DNA from: Rhizophagus clarus
Taxonomy: Eukaryota; Glomeromycota; Glomeromycetes; Glomerales; Glomeraceae
Direction: 5' to 3'
NCBI GenBank assembly: GCA_015698045.1
Contig: BLAL01000059.1
Span: 253,001-317,000, forward strand
Length of the DNA: 64,000 nt
Position numbers and translations under genes: made by a program
The notes under the pieces: generated by a model
Database searches by the model: none
What the model saw: only the letters and a program-made list of their open reading frames with translations
Told to the model about the DNA's origin: nothing
In this document: in pieces, positions 12,388 to 23,703 of the stretch
How positions within the stretch are numbered: the stretch's first letter is position 1
How the letters are laid out: every line of letters begins with the position of its first letter

Positions 12388-13203
12388 TTAAATATAATTT
12401 TTACTACTACTACTACTACTTTCTTTAACAATATCATCCCTAACAAATGATGTCATTACTTTTGTTCTTATATTTTGTTTTAATTCTTGCTTAATATCTT
12501 GCAGGATATCTTGTTTCATTCGATCTATAATATTTTCATCAATATTAAATGATATATTTTGAGTCATCGTTTGTCTAATATTTTGAATAATTTCGTTATC
12601 TACAAAGTTATTTCCTAATTCACGTGTTGTTCCTTGTTGGTTATTATGGTTTAGTGAATTTGGTATAAATTCCTGTCCATGGTTCGAGGTCGGTCCATTA
12701 TATAATTCATCCTTTGTTACTCCAGGATTTGAAATATTATTTCCATTTTCATTATTATTCGTTTCAGGGGTTGCAATTGTTGCTTCAGAAGTTACTTTTT
12801 TATTTTTATATATCCTCATTAAAAAATAACATAAACAAATTATGAAATTTAAAATTAAATTACTAATTACTCCTCCAACAATCGAAGCAACTATATCACT
12901 TGTAGATTTAACATTATTCGAAGGAAAAAAATTTACTGCTGGTAATAATGATGGTTCTGTTGGTGATAATTTTCCTGTTGTAAATGTTGTAAATGCTGGA
13001 ATTGGTGCGAAAAATGTATTTACTTTTGTTGATGGCGGTATTGCTGGTGCAGGGGATGGAGCTGTACCTTCTACTAGTGAAGCTCCTCCAGCCGGTGGTG
13101 GTGCTAGTGAAATATCTTTAGGTACTTGAATACTATTTGCTTCATTTATAAATTGAAGTAAAATTATTAAGGTTATAAATATTAAAATGAGAAGTTTCTT
13201 CAT
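12388..13203 (-). CDS. Family 1 copy d: signal peptide-TM-tail protein, intact
   Basis: Full 271-codon frame and the best reference member here. Residues 1-24 are the signal peptide (ILLQFINEANS). Residues 25-100 are a Pro/Ala/Thr-rich ectodomain. Residues 104-129 are the TM helix, followed by a basic RIYKNKK stop-transfer. Residues 140-200 are Asn-rich (NISNPGVTKDELYNGP). Residues 203-250 are predicted helical and amphipathic (EIIQNIRQTM, DILQDIKQELKQNIRTKVMTSF), ending in a Ser run. The last part resembles the tail of the kelch proteins (DEILQAVKQEIGQNL), suggesting a shared cytoplasmic interaction helix. ATG 13203 opens the conserved MKK leader. Function unknown. Confidence 0.8.
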   Translation of the reverse strand: MKKLLILIFITLIILLQFINEANSIQVPKDISLAPPPAGGASLVEGTAPSPAPAIPPSTKVNTFFAPIPAFTTFTTGKLSPTEPSLLPAVNFFPSNNVKSTSDIVASIVGGVISNLILNFIICLCYFLMRIYKNKKVTSEATIATPETNNNENGNNISNPGVTKDELYNGPTSNHGQEFIPNSLNHNNQQGTTRELGNNFVDNEIIQNIRQTMTQNISFNIDENIIDRMKQDILQDIKQELKQNIRTKVMTSFVRDDIVKESSSSSSKNYI

Positions 13204-13832
13204 AATTAATGGAAATTTATGTAAAAAAAAAAATGGATTTATTTAAAGATTATTTATACTTTACAATTTAATTATTTGTTTAAAACAAGTTGTAAAGCTA
13301 ATTAAATTTGTTTCATATTATTCATATATGTTATAACTATCTAATTTTGTGCGAACAATGATTTTCCGTGGAAAACAAAGCCGGTAGCACAACTGTTAAA
13401 CATATTATGGATCATTGATTCACGTGACTTTTAGCCAATTATGTATGATCATATTAGACGCTCTCAAAAGTGAGACTTGCAAGTTGTAATATATTTTACT
13501 ATCTTGGTATAAAAATAGATTCAATTTCGCAATCAGTAAATCTATATGTGTGCTGTGCATATAAAAACCTGTAAAATTGGAAATTTAGATTCATAATTTC
13601 AAGGTTTGTAATAAACCGGTTATAAATAATGAAAAAATTCAATAAGTAAAAAAAAAAATCTTAAATGAGCCAATGTAAAATACAACTAGAAACTTAACGA
13701 TTATAGGATTTTCATGAAAAAAGTAATTTATTACTTTTATTACTTAAAATTCATTGTATTTGATATGTTATAACAAAAGTATTATTTAATCCCAATTTAA
13801 ACTACCTTTTATTATACGATCTACAGTATTTA
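13204..13832. other. Intergenic between copy d and the pogo element
   Basis: Contains the copy d upstream region with motif 2 (13361-13390, ATTTTCCGTGGAAAACAAAG) and no gene. Confidence 0.5.
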
Positions 13833-15684
13833 CCGTATAATCTTGAAATTAAGCGCCCCCTAAAATTAAGCACCCCACATTATACATATATACTAAAAAT
13901 AAGCACCCCTAAAAAATTGAAGTTTTTTATTATTTAAACATTATAAATGTTGTAATTACAAATTGATTAACTTTATTAACTTTATTAAATGATACAAAAT
14001 TATTACTTCATCTATTCATTTATACCAATGTCCAAATCATCCCAGCTTATGTCATCCTCCAAATTGTCATCACTACCATCGTTTTCCAAATCATCGTTAA
14101 TACCATCCTCCAGATCATCATCACTAATATCAATAATTTCATTATCAAAATCCTCTACATCGTCCAAAGCATTTGAGATACCACAAGTTTTAAAAGAATC
14201 GATGATGATCTCATCAGAAATTCCATCCCAAGAACGTTTCACCCATCCACACACATCACTGAACTTGGCACGTCAAAGGTTACCTTTATTAGTTTGTCCA
14301 GCACCACTAGCAGCCATCCACAGGTGCCATTCCTTACGTAAGTTTGCTTTAAATGGTTTATTTATTGCAACATCAAGTGGCTGACATAAACTTGTTAGAC
14401 CATCCAGTATAACGCCTAAATCAAATCTATAATCACAGAACTTCTCTTTTACCAATTTCTTCAAGTGTCCTCGAAAAGAATCATAAACAATTAATTTTGG
14501 AGCTCCAGCTCCAGTTCTCTTGTTAGTCTCGTCACCTAGATAATCAATATACCGGTTCATCAATTCGCTATCCATCCAACCTTTATTTTGAAACTATACT
14601 ACTATACCAGGAGGTATTTTTTCACCTTTTGATAATCGTTTCCCCTTAAAGATACAGATTGGAGGAAGCTTGGTTCCATCTGTAAATTTGAATCATGAAT
14701 TTTTGTAAAATTTAAAAGTTTCTCATTATAAAATTGAAAAAAAAGATACTACCTGCTGCACATGTCAAAACCACTGTAAATCAGTTTTTGTCATTGCCGA
14801 TACTGCGGATCTGAACAGTTTTTTGCCCCTTTTGATCAATAGTAAAATTACCCGCCATATCAAACCACACTGGGGTTTCATCCATATTGAAAATATTGCA
14901 TAAATCAAAGGATTTTCTGGTTCTCAAGTTATTAATAAATTGATGAAATTTAGCCAAAGTTTCTTCTGTTTGACTTGGTAGCTTCTGGGAAATCTTTGTG
15001 CGTCATTTTCAGGATAGCTTATACCTTTTCATAAAGGAGGATATCCACTGACATGAAGTTTTAAATTCCTTTGCTGAACCACCATATAAAGTTGTCATTT
15101 CACACTCCTTCAGGATATTTTGCATTTTAATTCGTAGAATTGTATAAGTAACAGCCAATCTTTGTTTTCTTTGTTCAATAAGCCAAGTATACAGCTTTTC
15201 TTCAGCCTCAGGATAAAAGGCTTTTCGGCCTGAACCAATTCGTTTACTGTCTTGGTTAAGTCCAGAATCCCAGCCTTTACTTGCCGTAACCCAACGTCCT
15301 ACCATACTGGCGTTAAGATCAAAGTGTCTTGCCTCTTTATTTCGTCTATGTAGCTTAGCATAAGTGATAACCTGTTTCTTCTGATAAACAGAATATGAGT
15401 TACGCTTTTGCTTGACAGTTCTATTGTGCAAAACCTTCAGCATTTTTTTTGAGTTTTAAACAGGTTACAAAACATGTTTCGCGTAAGTCCCGTGTTTATA
15501 AAAATCATTCAGTTGTACAAATTATCAATCGTAGTACCATTGTAGTATGAATAAGCAGTCTAAAATCTCAATTTCGTGATGCAATTTTCGAAAATTTTTA
15601 AAGAGAAAGTAATATTTTATAAAATCACCTGAAATTAAGCACCCTTATAGTAAAAAAAGGATGCTTAATTTCGAGATTATACGG
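13833..15684 (-). mobile_element. pogo-type (Tc1/mariner superfamily) DNA transposon
   Basis: Both ends carry the inverted repeat CCGTATAATCTYGAAATTAA with a single mismatch, and both are flanked by TA (13831-13832 and 15685-15686), the target duplication expected of this superfamily. Inside each end are further copies of AAATTAAGCACCC (13867, 13898, 15625), likely subterminal transposase-binding repeats. The element is 1852 bp and encodes one minus-strand transposase (next entry). Near-identical TIRs suggest fairly recent activity, but the transposase is now riddled with stops. Confidence 0.9.
14012..15443 (-). pseudogene. pogo transposase (CENP-B-like HTH + DDE), five in-frame stops
   Basis: Two exons, 15443-14753 and 14679-14012, joined by a 73-bp GT-AG intron, give one continuous 453-codon frame. 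Order: psq-like and CENP-B-type helix-turn-helix (residues about 10-140, with VGRWVTASKGWDSGL), then a DDE_1 domain with first Asp in VWFDMAGNFTID, second in VYDSFRGHLKK and third near SLCQPLDVAINKPFK. The end has an acidic Asp/Glu-rich tail. Stops at 15011, 15005, 14783, 14596 and 14275 are four TGA and one TAG, with no frameshift. At three of the TGAs the family has Arg, consistent with CGA-to-TGA. It would once have excised and reinserted the element at TA sites; now inactive. Confidence 0.88.
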
Positions 15685-15686
15685 TA

Positions 15687-16227
15687 ATAACTTTTTAATT
15701 TCATAAAAAATAAGGCGGAGGAAGAACATAACAATAGGATGAAATAAAGAATTAAAGTACATCTAATCCTTCTTTAACTGTAATTTCATATTATTCAACT
15801 TTATTCAATTGTCATGAGTTTATATAAGCAACTTTACGCAAATTCTTTGATAATACTCTAACTGAATTTATGATTTTATAAATTATTAATATTATCAATA
15901 TTAGGGTTCAAAATCTTAGTTTAATTCTGGAAGAAATTATAATTTTAATTTAAACACACTATACGCACTCTTGTAGTACTGACCTGAGCAAATTATAGAG
16001 TTTGCCAGAATTAAATCGGATCAATCTGCCTAGAACTCTCATTTTTTACAATTTTAGCCAGACATTCGTCATAAATTATTATTGTTCAACTCCATATGTC
16101 TTAACGGTCTGTATACCTTATTTCGATTTAGCACTGGCGGTAAATACTAGTATAACTTTTCTTGAATCAGCAAATGCAGACATTTCCCGCATTTTCTCCC
16201 CAAAATAAATTTTAAGAAAAAGAGATT
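15687..16227. other. Intergenic right of the pogo element
   Basis: No gene supported. The small open frame near 16002-16208 has no recognisable features. Confidence 0.4.
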
Positions 16228-16489
16228 TTTTATGTATATAATATATATGTGTGTGTAATTATAATTTTTTTTTTACACAAGTATTATACTTTGCTAATAA
16301 GCGGTCATAAGGTATTAATTAATTAAAATAGACCAATTTTATTTGTGAATTTATAAAGAAATTCAATCATCATCTACTTAAACAATTGCTTATATAGTAT
16401 TAAGATATTATCAATATTTATACATTATTCATATATTGTATTATTAGTAAAAAAAAATAGTATTATTGTTGGTAAAAACAAGAAGATCT

Positions 16490-16560
16490 ACTCAATACAA
16501 TGTTGCGAAATGTTTTTTATCTTTTATTTTAGCGAAAAAATCTTTCGCAACGGTTTTAAT
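16490..16560. repeat. Isolated relic of the CGTTTCGCAAC fold-back satellite
   Basis: AATGTTGCGAAATGTTTTTT and, about 40 bases on, AAATCTTTCGCAACGGTTTT form an inverted pair identical in design to the arrays at 51.4-52.3 and 58.3-58.7 kb. It appears to be a degenerate single hairpin left by an old insertion. Confidence 0.5.
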
Positions 16561-16624
16561 TAAAAATACTTCATTAATGTTGGAATAGTATTTACACATT
16601 ATTAAAAAGATAATTTAATAAAGT

Positions 16625-16750
16625 TTAATAATTTTAAAAATAATCAACACATTATACTACTACTATCTCTTCATTCTCTCTGTTTCTTTTATACTTTGGT
16701 TTTTTAGGTGTCATTCTTTTATAGAATGCTGAAAATAATTAATAAATATA
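16625..16750. repeat. 3' flank shared with family 1 copy f
   Basis: The C/T-rich block ending in CTGTTTCTTTTATACTTTG has a counterpart downstream of the 36-kb copy (36130-36230). Copies e and f therefore share downstream flank as well as coding region, so they arose by a segmental duplication larger than the gene. Confidence 0.5.
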
Positions 16751-17670
16751 TTATTTATTATCATTTTTGCTACTACTACTACCACTATCTTCAACATTAT
16801 TATCTCCATAATAAATTGATGTCATTACTTTTTTTTTTATATTTTGTTTTAATTCTTGTTTAATGTCTTGTAAAATTTCTTCTTTTACTTGATCTATAAT
16901 ACTATTAAATGATGATAAATTTCTTGATGGATCTTGACCTATGCTATGAGTCATTTCTTGTCTAATATTTTGAATAATTTCACTATCTATTCCTAACTCT
17001 CATGTTGTTCCTTGTTGATTATTATTATTTGATGCCAATTCTTGTCCTTGATTTGAAACTACTATTTCCATAGGAGTACTAGATAACGATTTATTATTAT
17101 ATAATTCATTACTCGTTATTTCAGGATTTGAAATATTATCATTATATTCGTCGTTATATAGTCCAGGAGTTGCAATTGCTTTAGAACTTTCTTTTTTATT
17201 TTTATACATTTTCACTAAAAAAAGCATAACCCAACTATAAAAATTGAAATTAAATTACTAATTATCCCTCCAGTAATTGAAGCAGTTATCATATCATTTG
17301 CACCTTCTGAAGCACTTGTTGAATTTACTGGTGATGCTGTTGGTAATGGCGTTGATGGTGATAATACTGGTGAAGTAGTAGCACCTCCCACTGGTGGAGC
17401 AGGAGTAGCCCCTCCCGCTGGAGTAGGAGTAACAGCCTTTGGAGTTCCTGCTGGTGGAGCAGCACCTCCCGCTGGAGTAGGAATAGCACCTTCTGGTGCA
17501 GCACCTTCTGCTGGTGGAGCAGCGCCTCCCGCTGGAGTAGGAATAGCACCCTCTGGTGCAGCACCTTCTGCTGGTGGAGCAGCACCTCCCGCTGCTTGAG
17601 TATTCACTTCATTTATAAATTAAATTGAAATTATAAAAACAATAAAAATTAAAATAAATACTTTCTTCAT
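16751..17670 (-). pseudogene. Family 1 copy e: Pro/Ala-repeat TM protein, three lesions
   Basis: ATG 17670 opens MKKVFILIFIVFIIS. A TAA at 17622-17620 replaces the Gln of the leader motif IQFINEVNTQ. Beyond it, residues corresponding to 17607-17215 read a Pro/Ala/Gly ectodomain with a tandem 20-residue repeat (GAAPEGAIPTPAGG core), then the TM helix. At GLCFF the A-run at 17219 has 7 A where copy f has 8, shifting frame. The juxtamembrane and Asn-rich tail then continue in another frame (17227-17000) to a TGA after QQGTT, after which EIIQNIRQEM to the Ser-rich end (16751) reads on. Nonsense in the leader makes the gene almost certainly dead. Confidence 0.8.
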
Positions 17671-18113
17671 TATTGTGAATTATAAAAAAAATTGATTTAG
17701 TTGATAGCTTAAGGTTTATTCATATAATTTGGTTAAAAAGAAGTAAAAAGTTATCTTTGTTTCCATTTAATAAATTTATATGCAAAATTTGTTTTCATGA
17801 TACACCTTTTCATGTAACAGTAGTTGCCCATTAATAGTGCAATATTAAAAAATTTTGTACTTAATTAATTCGGTTGATCAACATTATTGAGATTACGATT
17901 TTAGACTCGTGTTAAGTTTACAAAAAAAATATTCTAAATCATTATAAAATATACATTATATCCTGCTAGTGATTCAAGATACTGATATTTATTAAACAAT
18001 ATATTGTATGTTTTTTAAAAAAAAACTGATCATTATTGCATTATTGAAAATTCTATATAGAACTTTTTTTTTTTGTTTTTGTTATTAAAATATAATAAAT
18101 TAATAGTTGATTA
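17671..18113. other. Intergenic between copy e and the kelch gene
   Basis: Contains copy e upstream motif 1 at 17773-17806, about 105 bases before the start. The rest is AT-rich and includes the 3' flank of the kelch gene. Confidence 0.5.
17773..17806 (-). promoter_or_regulatory. Shared upstream motif 1, family 1 copy e
   Basis: ATTTATATGCAAAATTTG followed by TTTTCATGATACACC on the plus strand. Near-identical blocks lie upstream of copies f (37267-37298) and g (49013-49045) at similar distance from the start. Confidence 0.45.
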
Positions 18114-20440
18114 TTAATTTAATCTTGTATTATCTTTTGCAATATTAAAATTATTAAAATTTTCTTCTTTGATAGCTTGAAGAATTTCATTTTTCAAATT
18201 CTGGCCAATTTCTTGTTTAACGGCCTGAAGAATTTCATCTTTTAAAATTTGTGATAATAACCTATTAGTATTATTAGATGTTGAAATAATTTCTTGTTCA
18301 TAATTATAATTATTAGTATTAATTATTACTGGAGCTGGAGTTATTGGTTCATGGTTGGTTATATGATTTTCATTTTGGTGAATTTGTATAATTTCTTGAT
18401 CATGATTATTAGCTGGAATTATTGTTGGTTCATAGTTGGTTGCATTTTCATCTTTAATTTCTTGTCCATGAAAATCATTAACTTGAGTTATTATTAATTC
18501 ATGGTTGGTTTCGGGCGCTAGAATAATTTCTTGCTTGTGATAGATATTCTTGTTAATTACTGAAGGCGGAATCATTATTGACTCATAATTGATTGTATTT
18601 TTATTTCTAGGTATTTGAACAATTTCCTGCTCATTATTATTATTGATCGCTTGTTCATAATTATGGATATCTCTTTCAATAGGAAGTTCCTTTTCTTCAG
18701 GATTGTAATTGTGATAATTTTCGTTTCTATAAATAGTTTTTTGGTTCTGTTTATTTTTATTCCATTTATATATCAAGAAACCTCCAACTGATAATAAAAT
18801 GCCACTCAATAAAGATCCCAAAACTATACCAGTTGTATTGTTTGAATTATTTGATGATGATGGTAATGATGAAAGAGAAGGTGATGGGGATGGTGGGGAT
18901 GGTGGTGGTGATGGTGGCAAAAGTGAAGGTGATGGCATAGTATTGTTTTTTGGAACTGAGGGATCAAACATTGTCGTCCATACATATTCATCATTATTAC
19001 TAATATCAAGTAATAATATATCATTTTCACCTGCTGCTCTATTACCACCAGACCCTATTAAATGATTATATATGTTAAAAATAATAATTAAACTAAATCG
19101 ACTTAAACAGCACTATAAAGTATCATATTTACCAAATGATATAACCATATATTTTCCAACTACGTTTGTGTCGTGATAAACTCTAGGATTTGGTATATTT
19201 CCAGAAATTTTTGGAATATACCAATTATAATCATTTAAATCTAATACGTAAAGTGTAGTATCTAAATATCCAGGATAAATAAAATATCCTCCAAAAATTA
19301 TAATTCTTTGACCATCTAAACCTGTTAATAAAAATATAATTATAACAATTAATATTCAAACTTTTAATAAAAATCAATAGTATTCTTATTTAATTACATA
19401 CATACCAAGAACTGTGGAAAAACCAGCTCTATTAGAAGGAATTTTCCCCGATGTTACCTTAAATTTAATAATAATGTTAATTCATAACTAAATAATATTT
19501 TATTATAATAATCTACAGTATATAACTTACTTTTGTATCCCAATTGTCATTAATCGTATCATAAATGTAAACCTATATCAGTAATTTATCTTGATTTAGT
19601 AATTGTTTTTTTTATGAAAAAAGTTTATACCTTTACAAACTACCTCATTTAATGTTAAAGCTGATCCTGTTCTAATATTCAAAGTATAAGCATCAAATAT
19701 GGTAGTTGGATCACTCGAACCACCTATAAATAGTGTTCTGCATTAGTATGATTAACAAAATACAGTATATGTAAGAATAAAATTACTCGCTTACCTATAT
19801 AAATAATCTTATTGTTTGGTAATAAAGCGGCACCATAATCACATCTCGGAATTGGTGCATTAACTAAACTTCCTTGACTCCAACTAAGATTTATTGTATC
19901 TAGAATAAGCATTTCATCTGCATAAATAGTGATCATTCCATAAAAAACAGTGGTAGCTCCACTCCACAAATACATCCTTCCGTCATTATTGATAATAGCT
20001 GTTAAACCATATTTTCTAACAGTATTAACTCCAGTTATTTTTGGAATGCTCCATACAATACTTTGTGAATCAAACGTATAAACTAATGCCATTGTTTGGT
20101 CAGTAGTGAATCCTCCATAAAAAAATAATGTATCATTATTTGGACCACCTTTAACTGATGTTGCATATTGATTAGGTGGAACCATATTAATATTTGATAA
20201 ATCTTGCCATGGTAATTCTTGGGTATTAAATGGGACTGAAACATCAAGATAAAAAAATTCTTTTACTTGTTTTTGATTTATATTGGAGCCACTCGAAATA
20301 TACAACTTATTATCAATAAATGTAGCAGTATGACCGTAATATACACTTGGTTTAAAAGGTGTCATTTGACAATTTACTTCAACTAATACTTGAAGTAATA
20401 TCCATAATATAGTAAAACAAACTAAAGAATTTCTTAACAT
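18114..20440 (-). CDS. Kelch-repeat secreted single-pass membrane protein, six exons
   Basis: Exons 20440-19795, 19723-19644, 19572-19531, 19457-19406, 19321-19133 and 19054-18114 give 1950 nt, a 649-residue protein. All junctions are GT-AG and match the sister gene at 31 kb. Residues 1-25 are a signal peptide (ILLQVLVEVNCQ). About 30-370 form roughly six kelch blades (YYGHTATFIDNKLY, NDTLFFYGG, GRMYLWSG, IIIFGGYF, VVGKYMVISFG). A Pro/Ser linker leads to a TM helix at about 412-433 (GIVLGSLLSGILLSVGGFLI) and a basic YKWNKNK stop. The long Asn/Glu/Gln-rich tail ends in helical DEILQAVKQEIGQNL repeats. Likely a cell-surface or wall-facing binding protein with a cytoplasmic interaction tail; ligand unknown. 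Confidence 0.88.
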
Positions 20441-22075
20441 GACTATATTCTAATTAATAACTTTATGCGATATAAATAAATATTTTTTAAAAAAGTATAT
20501 TTATTTATTTTTTATACAAAAAAAATGTGGTGTATTTATATATACGCCTAGTAATTAAGGACTTGCTACAATGCTACATGGTTACGTAGAACGGGATACT
20601 AAATCTCAATGGTTTATCTCACAACAATAACATTAAGCATCTTAACTTTTACAATATGATATTAACATGTATGTATTGTAGCACTATAATTAATAACGGT
20701 CAAAATATAAATTAAAAGAATTCCAAATTAACGATCGACAAGTATCTAATGTAATATCAATTAGATAGAATATTTGGTTACTTTTCGAAACTTCCTTCGG
20801 ACTAAGAAATTTTCCTTGCCTACGAAACCATTACCGTACCTGCAATTACATGACTTCATAAATATTTAAATTTGTAAATAAACAATTTAATTAATCTTTA
20901 AGTCACTGTTTTTTGCATGAAAATTAATTATATATATATATATAATATAATCGACAATAAAATCGTTGCATAAAAAACAAGATCCTTAACAATTAATTTT
21001 ATAAACAGAGATGGATTTTTTTTAAAAATTTCTATATCAAGTAATATTATAATTAGTTGTGTATTTATCAAATTCGTTACATTATTTATCGTAGAATAAA
21101 AAATTACTTCATGTTGTACAATACTCTAACACAAAATAAAGTTCCGGTTAGTGATATTTGCGAGGTAAATTTAATAGCAATCTAATTATAGCTGAGTAAA
21201 GAGTATGAAATTTATATTTATTTACGTTATTATGTTTATTTATAATACCTCAAATGAATTCATAGAATATTCGTTCAATTATTTAGAAAAAATTAAAAAA
21301 GTTTTTTTTTTCTTAAAATAAACCTCCTAAATCAGAAATTCAATTATCCCTTTATTATCGGAAAAACCATAAAGTACCACGAAAAAAGCTTTCCTATTCT
21401 GCATTACCTATTTAACAAGCTTTTTAAAACAAATCACACATTATTATATGTCGAAAAAAAAACAAAAAAAAAAAAATTTCTATCCCATCGCAAAATTAAT
21501 TTGAAAAATAGTAATGTTTAATAAAAGAAACTTTTCTTGTTATACAGTAAAAAAAACAAGATTAAAAGGGTCGCAAACGGATACTTATCTGTCTTTAAAA
21601 TTTTATTATACAAAAGTTTTGGCGAAACAATAGAAAATAAAGTTTTTTTTTGCGTCAAAATGGTAATAAAGTTTAGGAACACATTTAAAGGTAACGTTGG
21701 AAAGTTATTACAATATTATTCGAAACTTAGATTTGAGACTAAGTTAAATATCGTTAAATATCATCCGCAAAGAAAAAAAATTATTTCGAGGAGCTTCAAT
21801 CTAGATTCGTTATTACATATGGTTGTTATGGAATCATCAAAATAAGAAAAGTTATCGAAACTCTGTTTCACACATACCACATCAGCCAGTAAGGAGTTCA
21901 AGCTTAGAATGTCGGATAATCCTAATAATAGGAAAAGAGAGAACAATCTCAAGCAGCTGTTAAACAATATTCGGGTTGTCATGAATATAGCGAAAGGCAA
22001 TCTGCATTATGTTACCAATTAATCTTGTGCGATATTACAGATCACAAACTTCTTTGTTTTGCATCTTCGTTTGAT
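20441..22075 (-). repeat. Kelch upstream module, copy 1 (minus orientation)
   Basis: Non-coding sequence upstream of the 20,440 start that recurs, inverted, at 25,860-26,710 and 29,930-30,971 and in part at 37.8-38.9 and 40.5-46.5 kb. Landmarks are TGTAATTGCAGG...ATGGTTTCGTAG, a GTTCCGGTTAGTGATATTTG line, the TTCCAACGTTA-like block near 21,700, and the GATTAATTGGTAA block near 22,010. Small open frames inside it are not conserved between copies. It may be the kelch promoter region carried along by duplication, or a mobile repeat containing it. Confidence 0.6.
20529..20544 (-). promoter_or_regulatory. Candidate TATA box of the kelch gene
   Basis: GGTGTATTTATATATA (read on the minus strand as TATATATAAATACACC) lies about 90 bases upstream of ATG 20440. 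The plus-strand sister has TTTATATAAATACACC at the same distance, so both sequence and position are conserved. Confidence 0.5.
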
Positions 22076-23703
22076 ACATGTGATTTAAAGGGCAACTGAA
22101 TCATTTGTAAATAGGTTCGATTATTAAACAAATAAATAAAATAATCGATGATGTAGATATCGCAATCGTAATACAAAGAAGTGTTTAGGTATAAATAACA
22201 AATGTATTGTGTAATAATTTTATAATAAAAAAAATTCTGATGATATTTTAAATGTTAAAAAAGCTAAAATCAATAACAAATAATCATTACAATGGGGTAA
22301 TGAAAACAAGTATTGTATGAAGGCCAATGTATGTATATATAATGATCAATGTATGGTATACAGTATACTTTTTATAAATTATATGAGTTATACCCTAGGG
22401 CTGGCCTGAAGCCAACCCTTACTAAGAGTACTTTACTAAAAATGACTATTTTTTTGATATAAATTTATAATGTTTTCATTATACTTTTGTAATTCTAATA
22501 TTATTTTATAATGGTTGAAATTGTTTTTATGTATTTTGCAATTTATTACAATATTATATCATAAAGGATGAAAAAAATATTACAAATTAAAATATTAAAA
22601 TGATTTAAATATTATATTATAATGATATTTGCAATGAATTTATTATTAATAATGCAATTAATAATTTGAAATTGTATTGCAATAATTATATAATAGTATT
22701 GAAATGATTATATTCTTAATATGAAATTATATTGAAATAGTTATATGAAATTGTGTTGCAATTGTTATATTTTTAATATACAAAATTGAATTGCAATAAT
22801 TATAAAATTGGATTGAAATGATTATATCACAATAATTATGAAATTGTATTGAAGTAATTATAATATTGTATTGAAATAATTATGATATTATGAAATTATT
22901 TTTTATTTTTATAATATACTAAGCCTTACTACTGAAGACTCCCTCTTTTTGTCACTATAAACAGGTGGAGGGAACAGCAATGGCTCTCTCCCTATAGGCA
23001 CTATTGGGCCTCTACCTATTTACAGAGGAGGGCTTTTCATAAGGTTAAACAGATGTTGTATGTACGATACATATGTACCATAATGTACATATGTACATCC
23101 ATAACTTAGTATATCATTATAAAAAAGAAATAGGAAATTTTTTTTTTATAGGAATTTTTTTTTTATAGGGGAAAAAAGTTGAAAAAGATTCAGAAAGGCC
23201 CCTATATATATGAAATTATAGTTACGTGAATCACATGATATAACAATAATACAATTGCAGCCACATTGCCGCAATTTAATTAAGCTTTTTTTTCTAAATA
23301 AGTTTAAGCTATTTTTCGAGTTTCCTTTTTCTTTCTTCCTTTTTTCTTTAGTTCTTCCCCTTTCCTTCTCTCTCGTAACTTTTTTTTACCTCCCTTTCAC
23401 TTCCTTTACTCATCTTTTGACTTTCTTTTACCCTTCATTATTCTTTACTTTGTCTTTCATTTACGTCTCTTTTATCCTCTTTCCTCCTTCTATTTCGTCT
23501 TTTCCTTTCCCTCTTTCCCTTTCTTCTACCTAAATAATCATTAACTATTTTCTTAGACATATGTAAGTATTATTTTTTTACAAATTTTTTTTATATTGTT
23601 TATTCAGATATTTTTTTGTTTCATTTATTAACTCCGCCTTTCATTTTTTTGTAGGTTTTAGTTCCTTTTTTTCTTTAAATTTTGATGATTCTCTCAGATT
23701 TTA
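22076..23703. other. Non-coding: AT-rich minisatellite and pyrimidine tract
   Basis: 22397-22419 is a short hairpin (AGGGCTGGC with an inverted partner). About 22,480-22,900 is an imperfect tandem array of 20-25-base units like AATTGTATTGCAATAATTAT. About 22,920-23,040 is a GC-richer single-copy block. About 23,280-23,530 is almost pure C/T on the plus strand and looks like a pyrimidine-rich leader or promoter of the gene that begins at 23,704. The 92-codon frame through the C/T tract is compositional, not a gene. Confidence 0.5.

Noticed and set aside
23255..23533. 92-codon Phe/Ser/Leu-rich frame
   Set aside because: A pure pyrimidine tract lacks stop codons by composition; no domain or conservation.
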